Shown in pieces: positions 44,545-56,672 of a DNA stretch of 64,000 nucleotides. Origin of the DNA: Proteles cristata cristata (Eukaryota; Chordata; Mammalia; Carnivora; Hyaenidae). Both the position numbers and the translations under genes were made by a program. Under the pieces are notes generated by a model. That model saw only the letters and a program-made list of their open reading frames with translations, was not told the DNA's origin and searched no databases. Within the stretch, counting starts at the first letter, position 1. Every line of letters starts with the position of its first letter. The stretch lies in NCBI GenBank assembly GCA_017311185.1, contig JAESUZ010002383.1, forward strand, positions 2,108,001-2,172,000, given 5' to 3'.

Positions 44545-44760
44545 TTCTTAAACCCTGTGCCAGGCACTGTTAAGTAAGCTCTATCAGTAAGTTAACTCAC
44601 AAACTCCTACTGCCATCCCATTACACAGACAGCAAGAGAGTGACTGCAAGAGGGGTTAAATAAGCTCTCCTCGGGTCATAAGTTGTCAGTAAGTACTGTC
44701 CCTGCGGGGTGGCCAGACGCTGGCTCCGGATCCCACGCTTTGAGCACTGCTCTACTGTCT
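44545..44760 (-). mobile_element. MIR element, antisense
   Basis: CCCTGTGCCAGGCACTGTTA, AACTCACAAACTCCTACTGC, CATTACACAGACAGCAAG and ATCCCACGCTTTGAGCACTG follow the antisense MIR order. It lies directly beside the young SINE. Confidence 0.75.
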
Positions 44761-45880
44761 CAGATGGGTGGCTCAGCTGAGCTTTTGTGGTTGCTGCCAG
44801 TAATCAGGGCATCATGATGGATGTCACAGAAATTGTGTATCATAATTTCTGATGGGAGGTGTCCACATCCTTAATTAACGAATGGACAATTCAGTCAGTT
44901 TTAGGACATCGACTTAATTCTCTTTTTGGGGGAATGTATGGCTATATCAGAGTGTGGATTGTCTTATTAAACTGTACAGACTGTAACAGAATGACAGGTT
45001 GTCCTATTAAAATGATCTCTTACTCTCTTCTTGAAGGTGGTAGTGTGTACAGTTAGATCAATTATAACAAGGTTTCTTTCCTCTGTCATTCTGCACACCC
45101 CTGCCCCACCTGCTGGCATAAGAGTTTGGTTTTCAGATGAATATGTCAATGGTGGACTAGTCATGTGACCTTTGAGTCTACTTTGTGCCAACAATGTGTC
45201 CCTGAGTGAATTTGGTACGTAGTTACGCACACATGCCTCTCCTCGTAGCTGCCTGTCGCAGCAGACAGTCCTGTGTTTTAGAGATTGCTCACATCGCTCT
45301 TCTTTTCTGACTTTCTGATTGAGCTTTTCCAGATGACTAGGCCCTCAGGTCCTCCCTGCCATTCCCAACAGTGCCATCCTGGGGGCCAGATTCTCAGTGT
45401 TCATCTGGTCTCAGGAAGCCCATGTCTCTTTCTGCCTCCTTGCCCACATGCTTGAGATGCAGCTTTGTTCTCTGTGCTGATCTGATTCAGGCACAGACTC
45501 CACACCCAGGCCTCCTTTTATGGGGCCAAACCAGATCTTAAAGACTTCCCACAAGGGAGGAGGAAGGCAGTAGATTCCATAGGCAGATATGTAATGATTT
45601 GAAGCGTGAGAGTCTCACTTTGGTTGTCTCTCCAAACCCATTTATTTGTCTTGCTCTTAGATCTGTAAATTTCTTGTGGGACAATAGGGAGTTGTAAATT
45701 CCTATAACAGTTTTGCCCAGTTGGTTGGAGAGCTGAGTCTGGGTGAATGGCCCAGTTCTGATAGCCCCGGGCAGATTTAATCTGCAAACACAGGAGAATG
45801 TGGACGCTGTGGTTCTGGATCCACATTTGGTTTGCTCATGTGGATGTCGGCGGTCTGACTTTGAGTTTGTCCTTCATGTT
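44761..45880. other. Intron sequence without recognised element
   Basis: Nothing is recognised. Confidence 0.4.
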
Positions 45881-45887
45881 GTTCTTT

Positions 45888-46083
45888 TTTTTTGTTTTGT
45901 TTTGTTTTGTTTTTTTAAGAGTGTGGCTGGGGTAGAGGGGCAAAGGGAGAGTGAGAGAGAATCTTAAGCAGGCTCTATGTTCAGTGCAGAGCCCAAAGCG
46001 GGGCTTGATCCTTTGACCCTGGGATCATGACCGCAGCTGAAATCAAGAGTCAGATGTTCAACTGACTGAGCCACCCAGGTGCC
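45888..46083 (-). mobile_element. Older CAN-SINE, inverted, with (GTTTT)n tail
   Basis: The tail complement reads TTGTTTTGTTTTGTTTTG. The old-type body is GAATCTTAAGCAGGCTCTAT, with GCTGAAATCAAGAGTCAG and a head ending GAGCCACCCAGGTGCC. Confidence 0.9.
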
Positions 46084-48235
46084 TCTGTCGTTCAAAGTCT
46101 TTCCAAGGACCTGGCTGCAGGGAGTTGATGGGCCAGTGATTCTAAGAGTGATCCCAGGAAGTAGAAGTGGAGAGGGAAGGGAGGAGAGGGGGGAGGGCAG
46201 GAGACAAGAAGAGTGGAAAAGACTGAAGATGTGGTATTGTGGGGGTTTGATGCCACCAGCCTCTGAGAAGTAAACTCCATGGCACTCTGGGCTGGGACTC
46301 CATCAGAGAACATGGAGCCATCCACTGGGTTGACAGTTGCAGTCTGTGCTGGCCCAGGGGATGTCGTGTGGCTTCAAAACCATCTGTACCTCCCAGCCTC
46401 TGGCATTATTTCTGGTGATCCCCAGTGGTTACAAACACCCTGCCCCAAGTTTACTTTGAGGTGTCCTTGTATTTATTTAGCACCACAGCACATTGTATTT
46501 AGATTCCTTAATTTCTCCAGTCTTAAGATAGGTAGGATGATAATGGATGTGTAAGCACTAACATTTATCTCTTAAGGTGGTGTGATAGGTGGTGATTTTA
46601 GCTTATGTTACTGATTTAGGGACCAAATCAATGGCCTATGTAAACGTAGTTCTGTGTAGTAAAGAGAAGACTTAACCTTTTTTGAATCTAATAAGAGATA
46701 ACAATGTAGTTTAAAGTTTCAGAATTTTTAAAACTAGCTCCTTGAGGCAATGGCTTTAGGGTTAATCATTCATGTATTTTTCCCAAGTTATAATAGAGTA
46801 TATTGATAGTCAAACAATTTAAAATCATTTTTCTGTTTAGAAAACCAGTTTCCCAACTCAATGGATGAATAACATTTTCTTTTAAAATACTCTCTTTTTG
46901 TATTATCTATTTTTTCTCTCTTACTCTGAGAAATGTCAGCCCTTCCAAATAGTAGAGTGTATAGGTCACAAGGAAGTTGCAGAAATAAGTAAGATTCAGC
47001 CAAAAACATGGTGGATCTTTTTTTGCCATCTGACAACTCTGTAGTAATATATTAAAGGAAGCCCATAATTCACACATTGCTCAGTGTGAAACTTGTATTT
47101 TTTTCCTCCTAGCTTGCCAGTAGGTAAATGATACCTACTGTTCACTTACATTTGGTTATGCAAATAAATCTGTGCCTCAAACCTATTGATTTAAAATAAA
47201 AATAAAAATGGTTAGTGAGCCAGAATTCCCATTACTACATTTAGACAAGAATTTGAGAGTGTCAGGACCTTGATGATTAAGTCAAAGTTGCTAATTTTCA
47301 AAGAAGACCGAGGTCTAGAGAAGTTGGACTATTTCCTTACTCTTCCCTAAAGTAATGGCAGTGATAGATCCAGAACCCATGACCCCTGAGCCCCACCCCC
47401 AACTCAATGACTCCAGCAATCCCACTGTTTAAAAGTTTGAACATAAGCCCTGTGCAACAATTTGTGTATTAAAATAGACCGGTAAAGAAAATTCCAGCTT
47501 GCCTATGTTTCAAGGCTCAGATTTGGATTTGAGTCCCAACTCAACTCTTGACTAGCCCAGTCAGGCCATAGATTTTTCTGAGGCCTTCCTTTGCTCTTGC
47601 CTGGAAATCCCCCTCTCGGCCCTTCTAACTTGTCAGTAACATCATTCATGAGAAGTCCACAAGTCTGTGGGAGTTCTCTGGAAGTCACAAACTCTTGCCC
47701 ACATGCCAGGGGTGTCTGCCTCAAGGAATTTGTATCCATAGCGCTTGGTCCTAAGATTCTCTTTCAGATAGGGCATGCTAAATGGTGGGTTTTACCACAA
47801 GTCCCAGGACTGGAAGAAAATGCTATGGGATTAAATTAGAAATGTTATCTTTACTTACATTACCTGTGTTCAGTATCGTCTTACTGACATGTGACATTTA
47901 ATCCATCATCTTATTTATGTTCACAATTTTTGGAGGAAAGTAGTGTTTGTTTTTTGTTTTTTTTGTTTTATCATTCCTTTTTTCCTTAGAATTGAAAAAT
48001 TCCGTGTCTTGGAAAAAGAAACATGAACAGTTGAGCTTGAATAGAAAGAAGCTCTGTATATTGTCCCCGCAACTGTGCGTACCATCCCAAAAGCTCGGCT
48101 TCCACCTGTGTCCCTGTGCTGTCCAGGACACACGGCGGATGCTTGCTTGAAACCTGATTAATTCGTGCCAAGTCTGAGACATGACAGAGGGCAGCATTTG
48201 ATATCTTAATGAGGATACAATAAAAGGAAATGTTA
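46084..48235. other. 2.1 kb mostly unassigned intron
   Basis: A purine-rich tract lies at 46165-46205. A diverged antisense MIR is likely at about 47285-47400 (GACCGAGGTCTAGAGAAG, AGTGATAGATCCAGAACCC). No exon is found. Confidence 0.45.
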
Positions 48236-48239
48236 GAAA

Positions 48240-48395
48240 TGATGTAGCTGAAGAAGGCATTTCTAGAAATTTTCTTTGCATGATCGAGTAGAACATACAG
48301 AAAAGTAAAAGGGAAAGAAGTCCATCTTCTCCCTGTTGTTACTCTTTGGTATATTTTCTGCCCAAAATTTCCCCCTAGTTTAGGTTAGACTAATT
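48240..48395 (-). mobile_element. Old L1 3' fragment, antisense (part 1, tentative)
   Basis: Sequence of the AACATACAGAAAAGTAAAAG type is common at L1ME 3' ends in antisense. It is interrupted by the SINE at 48408 and seems to continue at 48610. Confidence 0.5.
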
Positions 48396-48407
48396 TGCAT
48401 TATATAG

Positions 48408-48591
48408 TAAAAAAAATTTTTTAAGGTTTATTTTTGAGAGAAAGCACAAACGGGAGGAGCAGAGAGAGAGAGGGAGACAGAATTCGAAGCTGTCAGCACA
48501 CAGCCCGATGCGTGGTTCAAACCCCTGAATCATGAGATCATGACCTGAGCCGAAGTCAGACAGTCCAACTGACTGAGCCACCAGGTGCCCT
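48408..48591 (-). mobile_element. CAN-SINE, inverted, with internal deletion
   Basis: The body jumps from GAGACAGAATTCGAAGC to TGTCAGCACACAGCCCGATG, so about 20 nt of the usual CAGGCTCCAGG segment is missing. The flanks TGCATTATATA (48396-48406) and TGTATTATATA (48592-48602) are the duplication. Confidence 0.92.
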
Positions 48592-48609
48592 TGTATTATA
48601 TATTTCTAA

Positions 48610-48950
48610 TCTGTATATATGATATTTAAATTTTAATATTACATTTTAATATTTTATCATTTGGACACTTTTGTTATTGACAAAATCACACTTAAATAGC
48701 ACGTAATGGTCTCTTGAATTGGTGTATCACAGTGACTTAAACCCTCCTTTTATGGCACATTTAACTTCTGCACTTTCACATAAATATTGCTGCTATGAAT
48801 ATTCTTCTGCAAAAAACTTTTTCTTTAGGGATAGATTCCTAGGAGCAGATCAAAGGGAATGTACAGTTTAAGCCAATTATTTTAAATACCACAATCAAGT
48901 AGGCTAGGACTACTGGAGAATAGGTTACTGAGGTAATGATAAGAGTGTTT
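48610..48950 (-). mobile_element. Old L1 3' fragment, antisense (part 2)
   Basis: CATAAATATTGCTGCTATGA, AATATTCTTCTGCAAAAAAC and GATAGATTCCTAGGAGCAG are antisense L1 landmarks continuing from the left of the SINE. Confidence 0.6.
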
Positions 48951-48959
48951 TTTAGGGAT

Positions 48960-50460
48960 GAAACGAAAGAGAGCATTCAATTAACCAAATCCTGCTGGTG
49001 AGGACGTATCCTGAAGGTGCAGTGCTTTTCAGGACCCAGGGAGACAGAACAGGAGGGTTGGTGCCGGGTGCCTCCTGGGTGATCCTGGGGTCATAAGGAG
49101 GCTTCTCTTCTTGTATATATTTTTTGGATTCAGTAAGTATGATCATTCAGGAAGCGGTGTCCTGTCCATGGCTGTGACAGTGGGATCGCCTGCTGTGCAG
49201 GGTGGACCGAACCTCGGTGCACTCCCTCCTGCAGTAACAAAGCTGCCATCAGACAGGTGTTCTCCCACAATCCGTAGCTGGCAGCCATGTGCTCCAGGTC
49301 CAGGGGCTGCTGTTCGGAGATAGTTTTTTGCTGTTGCTCTTTCAGGAACCTTATATCTGTCCGTTTTGCTGTAATAACATACAGCCTCCACATCTCAGTG
49401 ACTTAAACGACTAACATTAATTTCTCAGTCATTTCCCACTTAAGCTGAGGTTTGATGAATCCCATGTTCTACAGGAGTTCTTATTCCAAGCCTTGGGCTG
49501 GGGAAATGACTCCTCTCAGAGGACCTCTGTGCTTATTTCACGGGACAGAAGTAAGGCCAAGCCAGCCATGTGGAGTTTCTGTTCCGGCGTGGTGTGTGTG
49601 GTGTCCGGCACCCCTACTCACATTCTGTTGGTCAGCGCAAGTCACATGTCCAAGCCTAACAGAGGGTGGGGCACACAATTCGCCTGCACAGAGTTGCCAA
49701 GAAGCATGTGGCGTGAGAAGGAATGTGGAGGTCAGATTGTTAAGAGTGGTGCAGTCTACCACAGGCCTCCTGGGGTTGACCTCTCCAGTTTGTTCTGACA
49801 TGTGTCCATCCTCTCATCCACTGCCATGCAGAACCTGGCTTTCGGCATGAACTACCTTTGCCCTAGTGCAAGGAAGTCTCCAGAAGCAAAGGAATTACTA
49901 ACCTAGTATGTGGCCTTCCCAATATTCCCCTGTTATTCTTCCATCAAGAGGAAATTTTTCCTCTTAATTTTCCCTTTAATTTCAGTGCGTCTGTGACTCA
50001 CTTGTAACCCACAGAATGCTCTAGAAAGATGCTACGTGATTTCCTAGGAAGGTCTGGTAGCTTCTGCCTGGTTCTCAGGGAACACTTGCTTTGAGGGGAG
50101 TTGGCCACTCTGTGGGGAAGCCTGACTACCCGGAGGGACATTGGTTAACCACTCTGGTCGAGTTCCATCTGAGCTTGACCTTTTAGTTATCCCTGCTGTG
50201 GGACGAAGCATCTCTGTTTTCCCATCCTTGTTGACATTCATCATGGATTCAGAGTCCAGGGAAGAATATCTAATTAGGCCAAGCTTGAGTGGGGTGGCTT
50301 GGTTCAAGGCAGGGTGCAGTGGCTGTCAGTTCTGCCTTTGAGGACAGTGGGGATGACAAGGGGATTGAGGCCTGCTACCCATGAAAGGGGACCGGATGTG
50401 GTGCAGAGCAGCACCAACAGCTGTTCCTGAAAATACTGCCCATGTCAGCTGTGGAAAATG
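48960..50460. other. Intron, partly an unassigned ancient repeat
   Basis: 49355-49790 (CCACATCTCAGTGACTTAAA, GGTCAGCGCAAGTCACATGT, GAAGGAATGTGGAGGTCAG) resembles a common ancient mammalian repeat whose family I cannot name. The rest is unassigned. Confidence 0.4.
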
Positions 50461-50468
50461 CAAATCGA

Positions 50469-50680
50469 GGGGCGCCTGGCATCTCACCTTAGCTCAGGTT
50501 ATGATCTTGCGGTTCGTGATTTTGAGCCCTGCATTGGACTATGTGCTGACAGCTCAGAGCCTGGATCCTGCTTCACATTCTGTGTCTCCCTCTTTCTCTG
50601 CCCCTCCCCTGCTCACACTCTGTCTCTCTCTCTCCTTCTCTCTCTCAAAATAAATAAACATTAAAAAAAAAAAAAGAAAG
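50469..50680 (+). mobile_element. CAN-SINE, sense, with deletion in the tRNA head
   Basis: The head reads GGGGCGCCTGGCATCTCACC and then jumps to TTAGCTCAGGTTATGATC, so most of the GTGGCTCAGTCGGTTAAG A-box segment is lost. The body and the AAATAAACATT-A13 tail are good. The flanks GAAAATGCAAATC and GAAAATGTAATCC are a decayed duplication. Confidence 0.93.
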
Positions 50681-50819
50681 AAAATGTAATCCTCTTACTC
50701 CATCATTTTCAAGGTGGTCAAGGGCTCTGCATGGTTTTCATAAGGAAGGATATACACTTTAGCTACATACGTAGTATATGATCTTCCCTGCTGACCCTTG
50801 TCTACCTCTCTGCCCAGCT

Positions 50820-51130
50820 TCCCAGCCAGGATCCATGGACACTTTACTCCAGCCTTACTCAGGCACTGGTGATTCTTTAAAAAATGATCATGTCCACTTT
50901 CAAGGATATAAATACAATCTGTGCGCTCTTGATGCCAGTTTATGTCCCCACTTGAACTTTTCTCCAAAACTAAACTTTAATCTCCATCTGCTTCCTCAGC
51001 ACCTCCACTTGGCTCCCTAGCAGACATCCCAAACATAGTGTGTCCCAAACTGAACTCCTGATCCCCCTGCTCCCGCCACCCCTCTAAGAAACCTGCCTCT
51101 CCCGTGGTCTTCCCTAGCTTAGGAAGTGGC
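50820..51130 (+). mobile_element. Possible L2 fragment, sense
   Basis: CATCCCAAACATAGTGTGTC, CCCAAACTGAACTCCTGATC and GTGGCATCGCCATCCTTC are a common L2-like series. Assignment is tentative. Confidence 0.5.
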
Positions 51131-51289
51131 ATCGCCATCCTTCAAGGTCACAAATCATCGAATCTTGTTTATTTCAAACTAGATATTAGTGCAACTTGTC
51201 AACTGTACCCTCGGAATATATCCCTGAGCAGACCAAAATCGGAAATCAGAATATATCCAGCAGCTAACCCCTTGCATGTTGCAGCCCTG

Positions 51290-51660
51290 GTCCAGATTCC
51301 ATTGGTTGCCCTCTCTGGCCTGTGTCACTGCAGCAGCCTTCTGACCGCTCTCCCTGGTTGCTTTTGTCAGGCAGCAGTGGTCCATGTGACATCCCGGCAC
51401 CCCCAGGTTGGAGCCTCCAGTGGCTTCCTATCTGTGTAAAGGCCTAGATCCTTTCAGTGGCTCTAAGAGTTTACATGACCCTTACCCTCCGACCTCACCT
51501 TCCTCCCTTCCCCCCTCCCTTACTCCTGTTCAGCCCATTGGCTGCCTTGATGCTCTTAGATCATGGCAAGTGCTCTTCTGCCTGGAACCTTCTTCCCCCT
51601 GTGTCTGTATGACTTGCCTCCTAGAACAGTGCCTGGCACAAAGTAGGTGTGTCACGAAAA
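51290..51660 (+). mobile_element. L2 LINE fragment, sense
   Basis: AGCCTCCAGTGGCTTCCTAT, GTAAAGGCCTAGATCCTTTC, TTCTGCCTGGAACCTTCTTC and ACAGTGCCTGGCACAAAGTA give the L2 3' order to its end. Confidence 0.8.
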
Positions 51661-51679
51661 TATGCTGAACAAGTGAAAT

Positions 51680-51925
51680 CTGATATGCCTTTGCATATAC
51701 TTTCCCTTTTCCTGGAATATACTTTTCACTCTTGATTACTAAGCTGGCTGCTTTTTGTTCCATTAAAGTCACCTCAAATCTCAACTTCTAGAGAAGATCC
51801 CTATGTGATTTAAATATCCCCTTTCTCCACTCTTTGAGGAAAAGGACTATTGTGTCATTGTATCTAGCATATAGCAGGCTTTTTGGCATCTGGTAGACTC
51901 TCAGGAAATATTTGCCTTAGTCTCA
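51680..51925 (+). mobile_element. L2 LINE fragment, sense
   Basis: TTTTCCTGGAATATACTTTT, CATTAAAGTCACCTCAAATC and GTATCTAGCATATAGCAGGC repeat the L2 3' pattern, more diverged than the neighbour. Confidence 0.65.
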
Positions 51926-51944
51926 AGATTGATGCAGTGTTTTT

Positions 51945-52110
51945 TTATTGTAATAGGTGGTACTTGCACATTGCTTAAAAAATACACAAAAAGCATGATA
52001 GGATATGAAGGGAAAAGCAAGCTTCTTTTTCCCCATCTGTTCGATGCAGAGGCTGTTACTGTGTACTGTACATGGAGAAGTACTTAGATATTGAGAGAAT
52101 ATTTAACAAA
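51945..52110 (-). mobile_element. Old L1 3' fragment, antisense (tentative)
   Basis: ACTTGCACATTGCTTAAAAA, TACACAAAAAGCATGATAGG and CTTCTTTTTCCCCATCTG resemble antisense L1ME 3' UTR. Confidence 0.45.
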
Positions 52111-52479
52111 AAATTGAAATCGATTACAGATAACTGAGCTAACACTGAAAAATATTTTTTGCTGAAAATTCCTAAATGGTTTACTTTGAATAACCACTTT
52201 GCATAAGTGGTGATTTCTGGATATTCTTATTCTCCTGAGAAACAGAGGTTCACCCTGAAAATCCTTTTCAAATGTTTCTAAAAAACCACCAGTCCTCTTC
52301 CTCCTTCACTAGGTGTAAAATACTGAACAGTCAGCAAACGTGCCTTGGATCTCACAGAAACCGGCAGACAACCCCTCCCCCTCCCCCGCTTCTGCCCTCT
52401 GCTCACATCGTCTCTTTTGAGGTTCGCTGCAGTTACCTTCCCTTTAGTCTTCCTGCTGCCACTGGCCTGTTCTCAACAG

Positions 52480-53035
52480 AGTGGCCGTAGCCACCCTGTT
52501 TAAATGGAAGTCACTTCTCTGATCAATCCTTTGTCGGTTTCCCATCCCACTTGGAGTAAAGGCCTACGTCCTGGGTATGACCTTGAGGCCCTGCACAGAT
52601 GCTGCGGTCTAGCCTTGATGGCCTTCTAGCTCTTTACTGACTAAGCTGGGTTCCCTTCTGCATGGGAGCCCTTGCCCTCTGTTCCCTCTGTCTAGAGTAT
52701 TCTTCCCAGGTAGCTAGCTGCACAGCTCACTCTGCTATCTTCTAGGTCTTTGGCCAAGTGTCCTGTCATCAGAGAGAACACTCTCTGGGTGCCTGACTGG
52801 CTTGAGTGGCTTGATCTCAGGATTGTGAGTTCAAGCCCCACCTTAGGTGTAGGGATTATTTAAAAATAAAATCTTAAAGTAACACTCTCCTCCTTCTCCT
52901 CTTCTATGCCGTTTATGTTTCTCTGCAGCATGTGCTCATTTGTTCACCTTCTCATTGTCTGACTCTCCCTGGATAAGCACCTTGAGAGCAAGTAACTACT
53001 CACCTTGTTTCCAGGTGAATCCTTGCACCAGAACA
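52480..53035 (+). mobile_element. L2 LINE fragment, sense, split by a short SINE
   Basis: The left part has CTTGGAGTAAAGGCCTACGT, CTGCATGGGAGCCCTTGCCC, TAGAGTATTCTTCCCAGGTA and TTTGGCCAAGTGTCCTGTCA. The right part resumes after the SINE with TTCTCTGCAGCATGTGCTC and GGATAAGCACCTTGAGAGCA. Confidence 0.8.
52790..52880 (+). mobile_element. Short old CAN-SINE inside the L2
   Basis: The head GGGTGCCTGACTGGCTTGAG and GATTGTGAGTTCAAGCCCC run directly to TTAGGTGTAGGGATTATTTA and an AAAATAAAATCTTAA tail, the short form also seen at 20866. Confidence 0.88.
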
Positions 53036-53279
53036 CAGGTGTCAGTCAGGATTTGTTGATGGGTTGAAAGAGCCTGGGTCCTGGGTCTTGGACCCAGTGT
53101 ATCAGAAGTACAGGTAGGGTTTGGCCACTCTTAGGATGGCTGTTCTCTGTTTCTTTCTCTCGCTCCCTCTCTCTACACCCCAGAAACAGCAGTGCGAGAC
53201 CTGGGGGCCCCAGGAAAATGGCCCTGGGAGGCCAGGCTTAAGAGATGGCCCTGACTAACTAAGCTCATTTGGCTGCCTG

Positions 53280-53725
53280 GGTGTTCCTCCTCAAGCTTAG
53301 CAAGTCTCAAACTTGACTCCCTCCAGCTCCCCACTCCAGCCTTGCACTGCCTGCTCGTCAATGGTCACCTCCTCTTCTCTTTCAGCCAGTCTCAAAATCA
53401 GGGTTGTCCTTGTGTCCTTCCCCACTGTCCATATCTAGTCAGTTCTGAGTTTGATCAGTTTAGGCTCCTTGTGTCTTTCCCTGTCAATCCCTCTCAGCTC
53501 TCCTGCTCCCCAGGTACGGAGTCATCACTTTGTGTTCATGGCCACTAGCATTGCCTCCCAACTGATCCTCTGCCTTTAGTTTGTTTCCCTTCAACCATGT
53601 CAAACCCCACCCCCAGTCAGAGGATCTTTGTAAGGCCCAGATGACACCATGGGTCTCCCTTGCTTAAAATCCTCCATGACTTCCTATTGTTATTCAGACA
53701 TGTGTGTTTCACCTAGATTTTTGCC
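53280..53725 (+). mobile_element. Probable L2 fragment, sense
   Basis: CCTCCTCTTCTCTTTCAGCC, GTCCATATCTAGTCAGTTC and AAAATCCTCCATGACTTCCT are L2-like. Limits are uncertain. Confidence 0.5.
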
Positions 53726-54020
53726 ATATCTGCATACCACCTGTGCTCTTACTTATCTAAATATAATCATAGTTTTTCCCAGTAGTATCTTTGAAGGCAT
53801 GAGGTGATAACCAAGTGTTTTTCTTCTGTATGTTGAAATACAAAACTATTAAATATGACACTCTGGTCCATGTAACCATCTAAGAGCCATTGTGTGTGCC
53901 ATGGCTTTTGCATCTGCCATTTTGAGGGGACTTTGAGGGCACAGGGACATTCTTCATGTGGCCCTTGCATTGCTGCTCTCCTTAGGCCAAATGCTCCAGG
54001 AATAGCATTTCCACTTTTTT
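53726..54020. other. Intron sequence without recognised element
   Basis: A short gap between the L2 cluster and the long L1. Nothing is recognised. Confidence 0.4.
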
Positions 54021-54493
54021 TTTTAATTAAAACATTTAAAAATACTGAATTACAGTTGATATACAGTTACTAGTTTCAGGTGTACAATGCAGTGATTTGA
54101 TAATTATACACATTACAAAATGCTCACCATGGTTAAGTGTGGTTATTATCTCCCACCACACCAAGTGGTAACATATTATTTCAATAATATCAGAATATTA
54201 TTGACTATATTCCCTATACTGTACTTTTCATTCCTTGTGACTTAGTCATTTTATACGGTATTGAGGAAGTTCGTACCTCTTAGTTCTCTTTTCCTGTTTC
54301 ATCCATGCCCTTCCCCCTGGCCCTCAGTGGCAACTACCAGTTCTCTGTACTTTTGGATCTGTTTCTGCTTTTTTGTTTTTAGATTCCACATGTAAGTGAA
54401 AGCATATGTTACTTGTCTTTCTCGGAGTGACTTAGTTCACTTAACATTATACCCTCTAGGTCCATACATGTTGCAAATGGAAAGATTTCATTC

Positions 54494-54703
54494 CTTTTTT
54501 AAAAGCAATTATTAATGTTCATTTATTTTTTGAGAGAGAAAGAATGAGCAGGGGAGGGGCAGAGAGAGAGGGAGAACAGAAGATCTGAAGCGGGCTCCAT
54601 GCTGTCAGTAGTGAGTTCCATGTGGAGCTCGAACTCGCAAACTGTGAGGTCATAACCTAAGCTGAAGTCGGAGGTTCAACTGACCAAGCCATCCAGATGC
54701 GTT
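54494..54703 (-). mobile_element. CAN-SINE nested in the long L1
   Basis: The duplication GATTTCATTC is at 54484-54493 and 54704-54713. The head is worn (CCAAGCCATCCAGATGC), and part of the usual GCTCCAGGCTCTGAGC segment is missing. Confidence 0.92.
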
Positions 54704-55781
54704 GATTTCATTCTTTTGTTTATGACTAATACTCCATTGTATTATACATATCTATATATATACATTATATATCACATCTTATTTATTCATTCCTTTGTTG
54801 ATAGGTATTCAGGTTGCTTCTATTCCATATCTCGGATAATGTAAGTAAACATGTATCTTTTAAAATGAGTATTCCTGTTGTCTTTGGGTAAATACCTAGA
54901 GGTGGAATTGCTGTATCATATTGTATCTCTATTTTTAATTTTTTAAGGAACCCCCATACTGTTTTCCACAGTGGGTGTGCCAATTTACCTTCCCACCAAG
55001 AGTGTACAAGAGTTCTTTTTTATTCACATCCTCACCAACTCTTTTTTTATTGTCTTTTTGATACTACCATTCTGACAGGTATGAAGTGGTAGGTAGCTCA
55101 CTGTGGTTTTGATTTGCATATCCCTGATGATTTGTGATGTTGAACATCTTTTCACATGTCGGGTGGCCATCTGTAGGTCTTCTTTGAAAAAAATATCTAC
55201 TCATGTCCTCTGCCCATTTTTATTTGGGGTTTGTTTTTTTGGTATTGGGTTGTATAAGTTCTTTGTATATTTTGAATAGTAGCTTCTTACTGGATATATC
55301 ATTTGCAAATATCTACTCACATTCAGTAGGTTCCCCTTTTGTTGATGGCTTCATTCACTGTACAAAAGCTTTTCAGTTTGATGTAGTCCCACTTATTTTT
55401 GGTTTTGTTTCTCCTGCTTGAGGACACAGATCCAGAAAAATATTGCTAACGCTGATGTTCAAGAGTTTACGGCTTGTGTTTTCATTTAGTGGTTTTATAG
55501 TTTTAGGTCCTACATGCAGGTCTTTATTTTGATTTTATTTTTGTGTATGATGTAAGAAAGTAGTCCAGTTTTATTCTTTCACATGTAGCCATCCAGTTTC
55601 CTTAACAACATTTATCAAAAAAGACTTTTTACCCCATTCTGTATTTTTATCTCCTTTGTTGTGGGTTAATTTGACCATATAAGCATAGATTTATTTCTGG
55701 GCTTTCTGTCCTCTTCCACTGATCTGTGTGTCTTATTTTTGTGCCTGTACCATATTCTTTCGATTGTTATAGCTTTGTAGT

Positions 55782-55862
55782 AAATGTATGTATGTATATA
55801 TGTGTGTGTGTATATATATATGTATGTGTATATATGTATATGTGTGTATATATATATATATT
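55782..55862. repeat. (TATG)/(TATA) microsatellite next to a SINE tail
   Basis: Mixed TATG, TGTG and TATA units sit where the poly(A) tail of the adjoining SINE should be, probably grown from that tail. Confidence 0.88.
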
Positions 55863-56073
55863 ATGTTTTTGTTTGTGAGAGAGAGAGAGAGAGATCGCAA
55901 GTGGGAGAAGAGCAGAGAGAGAGAGTTGGAGCTACAGACTCTGAAACAGGCTCCAGGCTCTGAGCTAGCTGTCAGCACAGAACCCGATGTGGCGCTTGAA
56001 CCCACTAACTGTGAGATCATGACCTGAGCTGAAGTTGGACGCCTAACCTACTGAGCCACTCAGGTGCCCCTGT
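55862..56073 (-). mobile_element. CAN-SINE nested in the long L1
   Basis: It is intermediate type (GACTCTGAAACAGGCTCCAG, GACCTGAGCTGAAGTTGGAC). The L1 sequence TTTGTAGTA is interrupted at 55782 and resumes CTGTAGTATATTTTGAAATC at 56070, giving a short TGTAGTA duplication. Confidence 0.93.
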
Positions 56074-56486
56074 AGTATATTTTGAAATCTGGAATTGTGA
56101 TACCTTCAGCAATTTTTCTCCTTTGTAAAGATTGTTTTGTCTATTTGAGATGTTTGTGGTTCCATACAAATTTTAGGATTATTTGTTCTAAGTCTTTGAA
56201 AAATGCTATTACCATTTTGATAGGGATTGCTTTGAATCTATACGTTAGTTTTGTTAGTATGGGCATTTTAACAGTATTGTTTTGATTCATGAGCATGGTA
56301 TACCTTTCCATTTATCTTGTTTTAATTTCTTTCATCATTGTCTAATGGTTCTCAGAATACAGGTCTTTCACCTTCTTGGTTAAATTTATTCCTAGTTTTT
56401 TTATTCTTTTTTGATACAGTTGTAAATGGGATCTTTTCTTAATTTCTATTTCTGCCACCTCATTATTAGTGCTTAGAAATGCAACA

Positions 56487-56672
56487 AGGTTCCTGGGTGG
56501 CTCAATCAATTAAGTATCCGACTTTGGCCCAGGGCCTGATCTGTTTGTGGGTTCGACCCTGTGTCAGAATCTGTGCTGACAGCTCAGAGACTGGAGCCTC
56601 CTTCAGATTCTGTGTCTTCCTCTCTCTCTGCCCTTCTCCCACTCATGATCTATCTGTCTCTCTAAAATAAAC
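56487..56672 (+). mobile_element. CAN-SINE, first of a head-to-tail pair
   Basis: The head is GGTTCCTGGGTGGCTCAATC and the tail CTCTAAAATAAACAAGCAG. It has no duplication of its own on the right. The duplication AAATGCAACA lies left of it and right of the second SINE. Confidence 0.92.
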
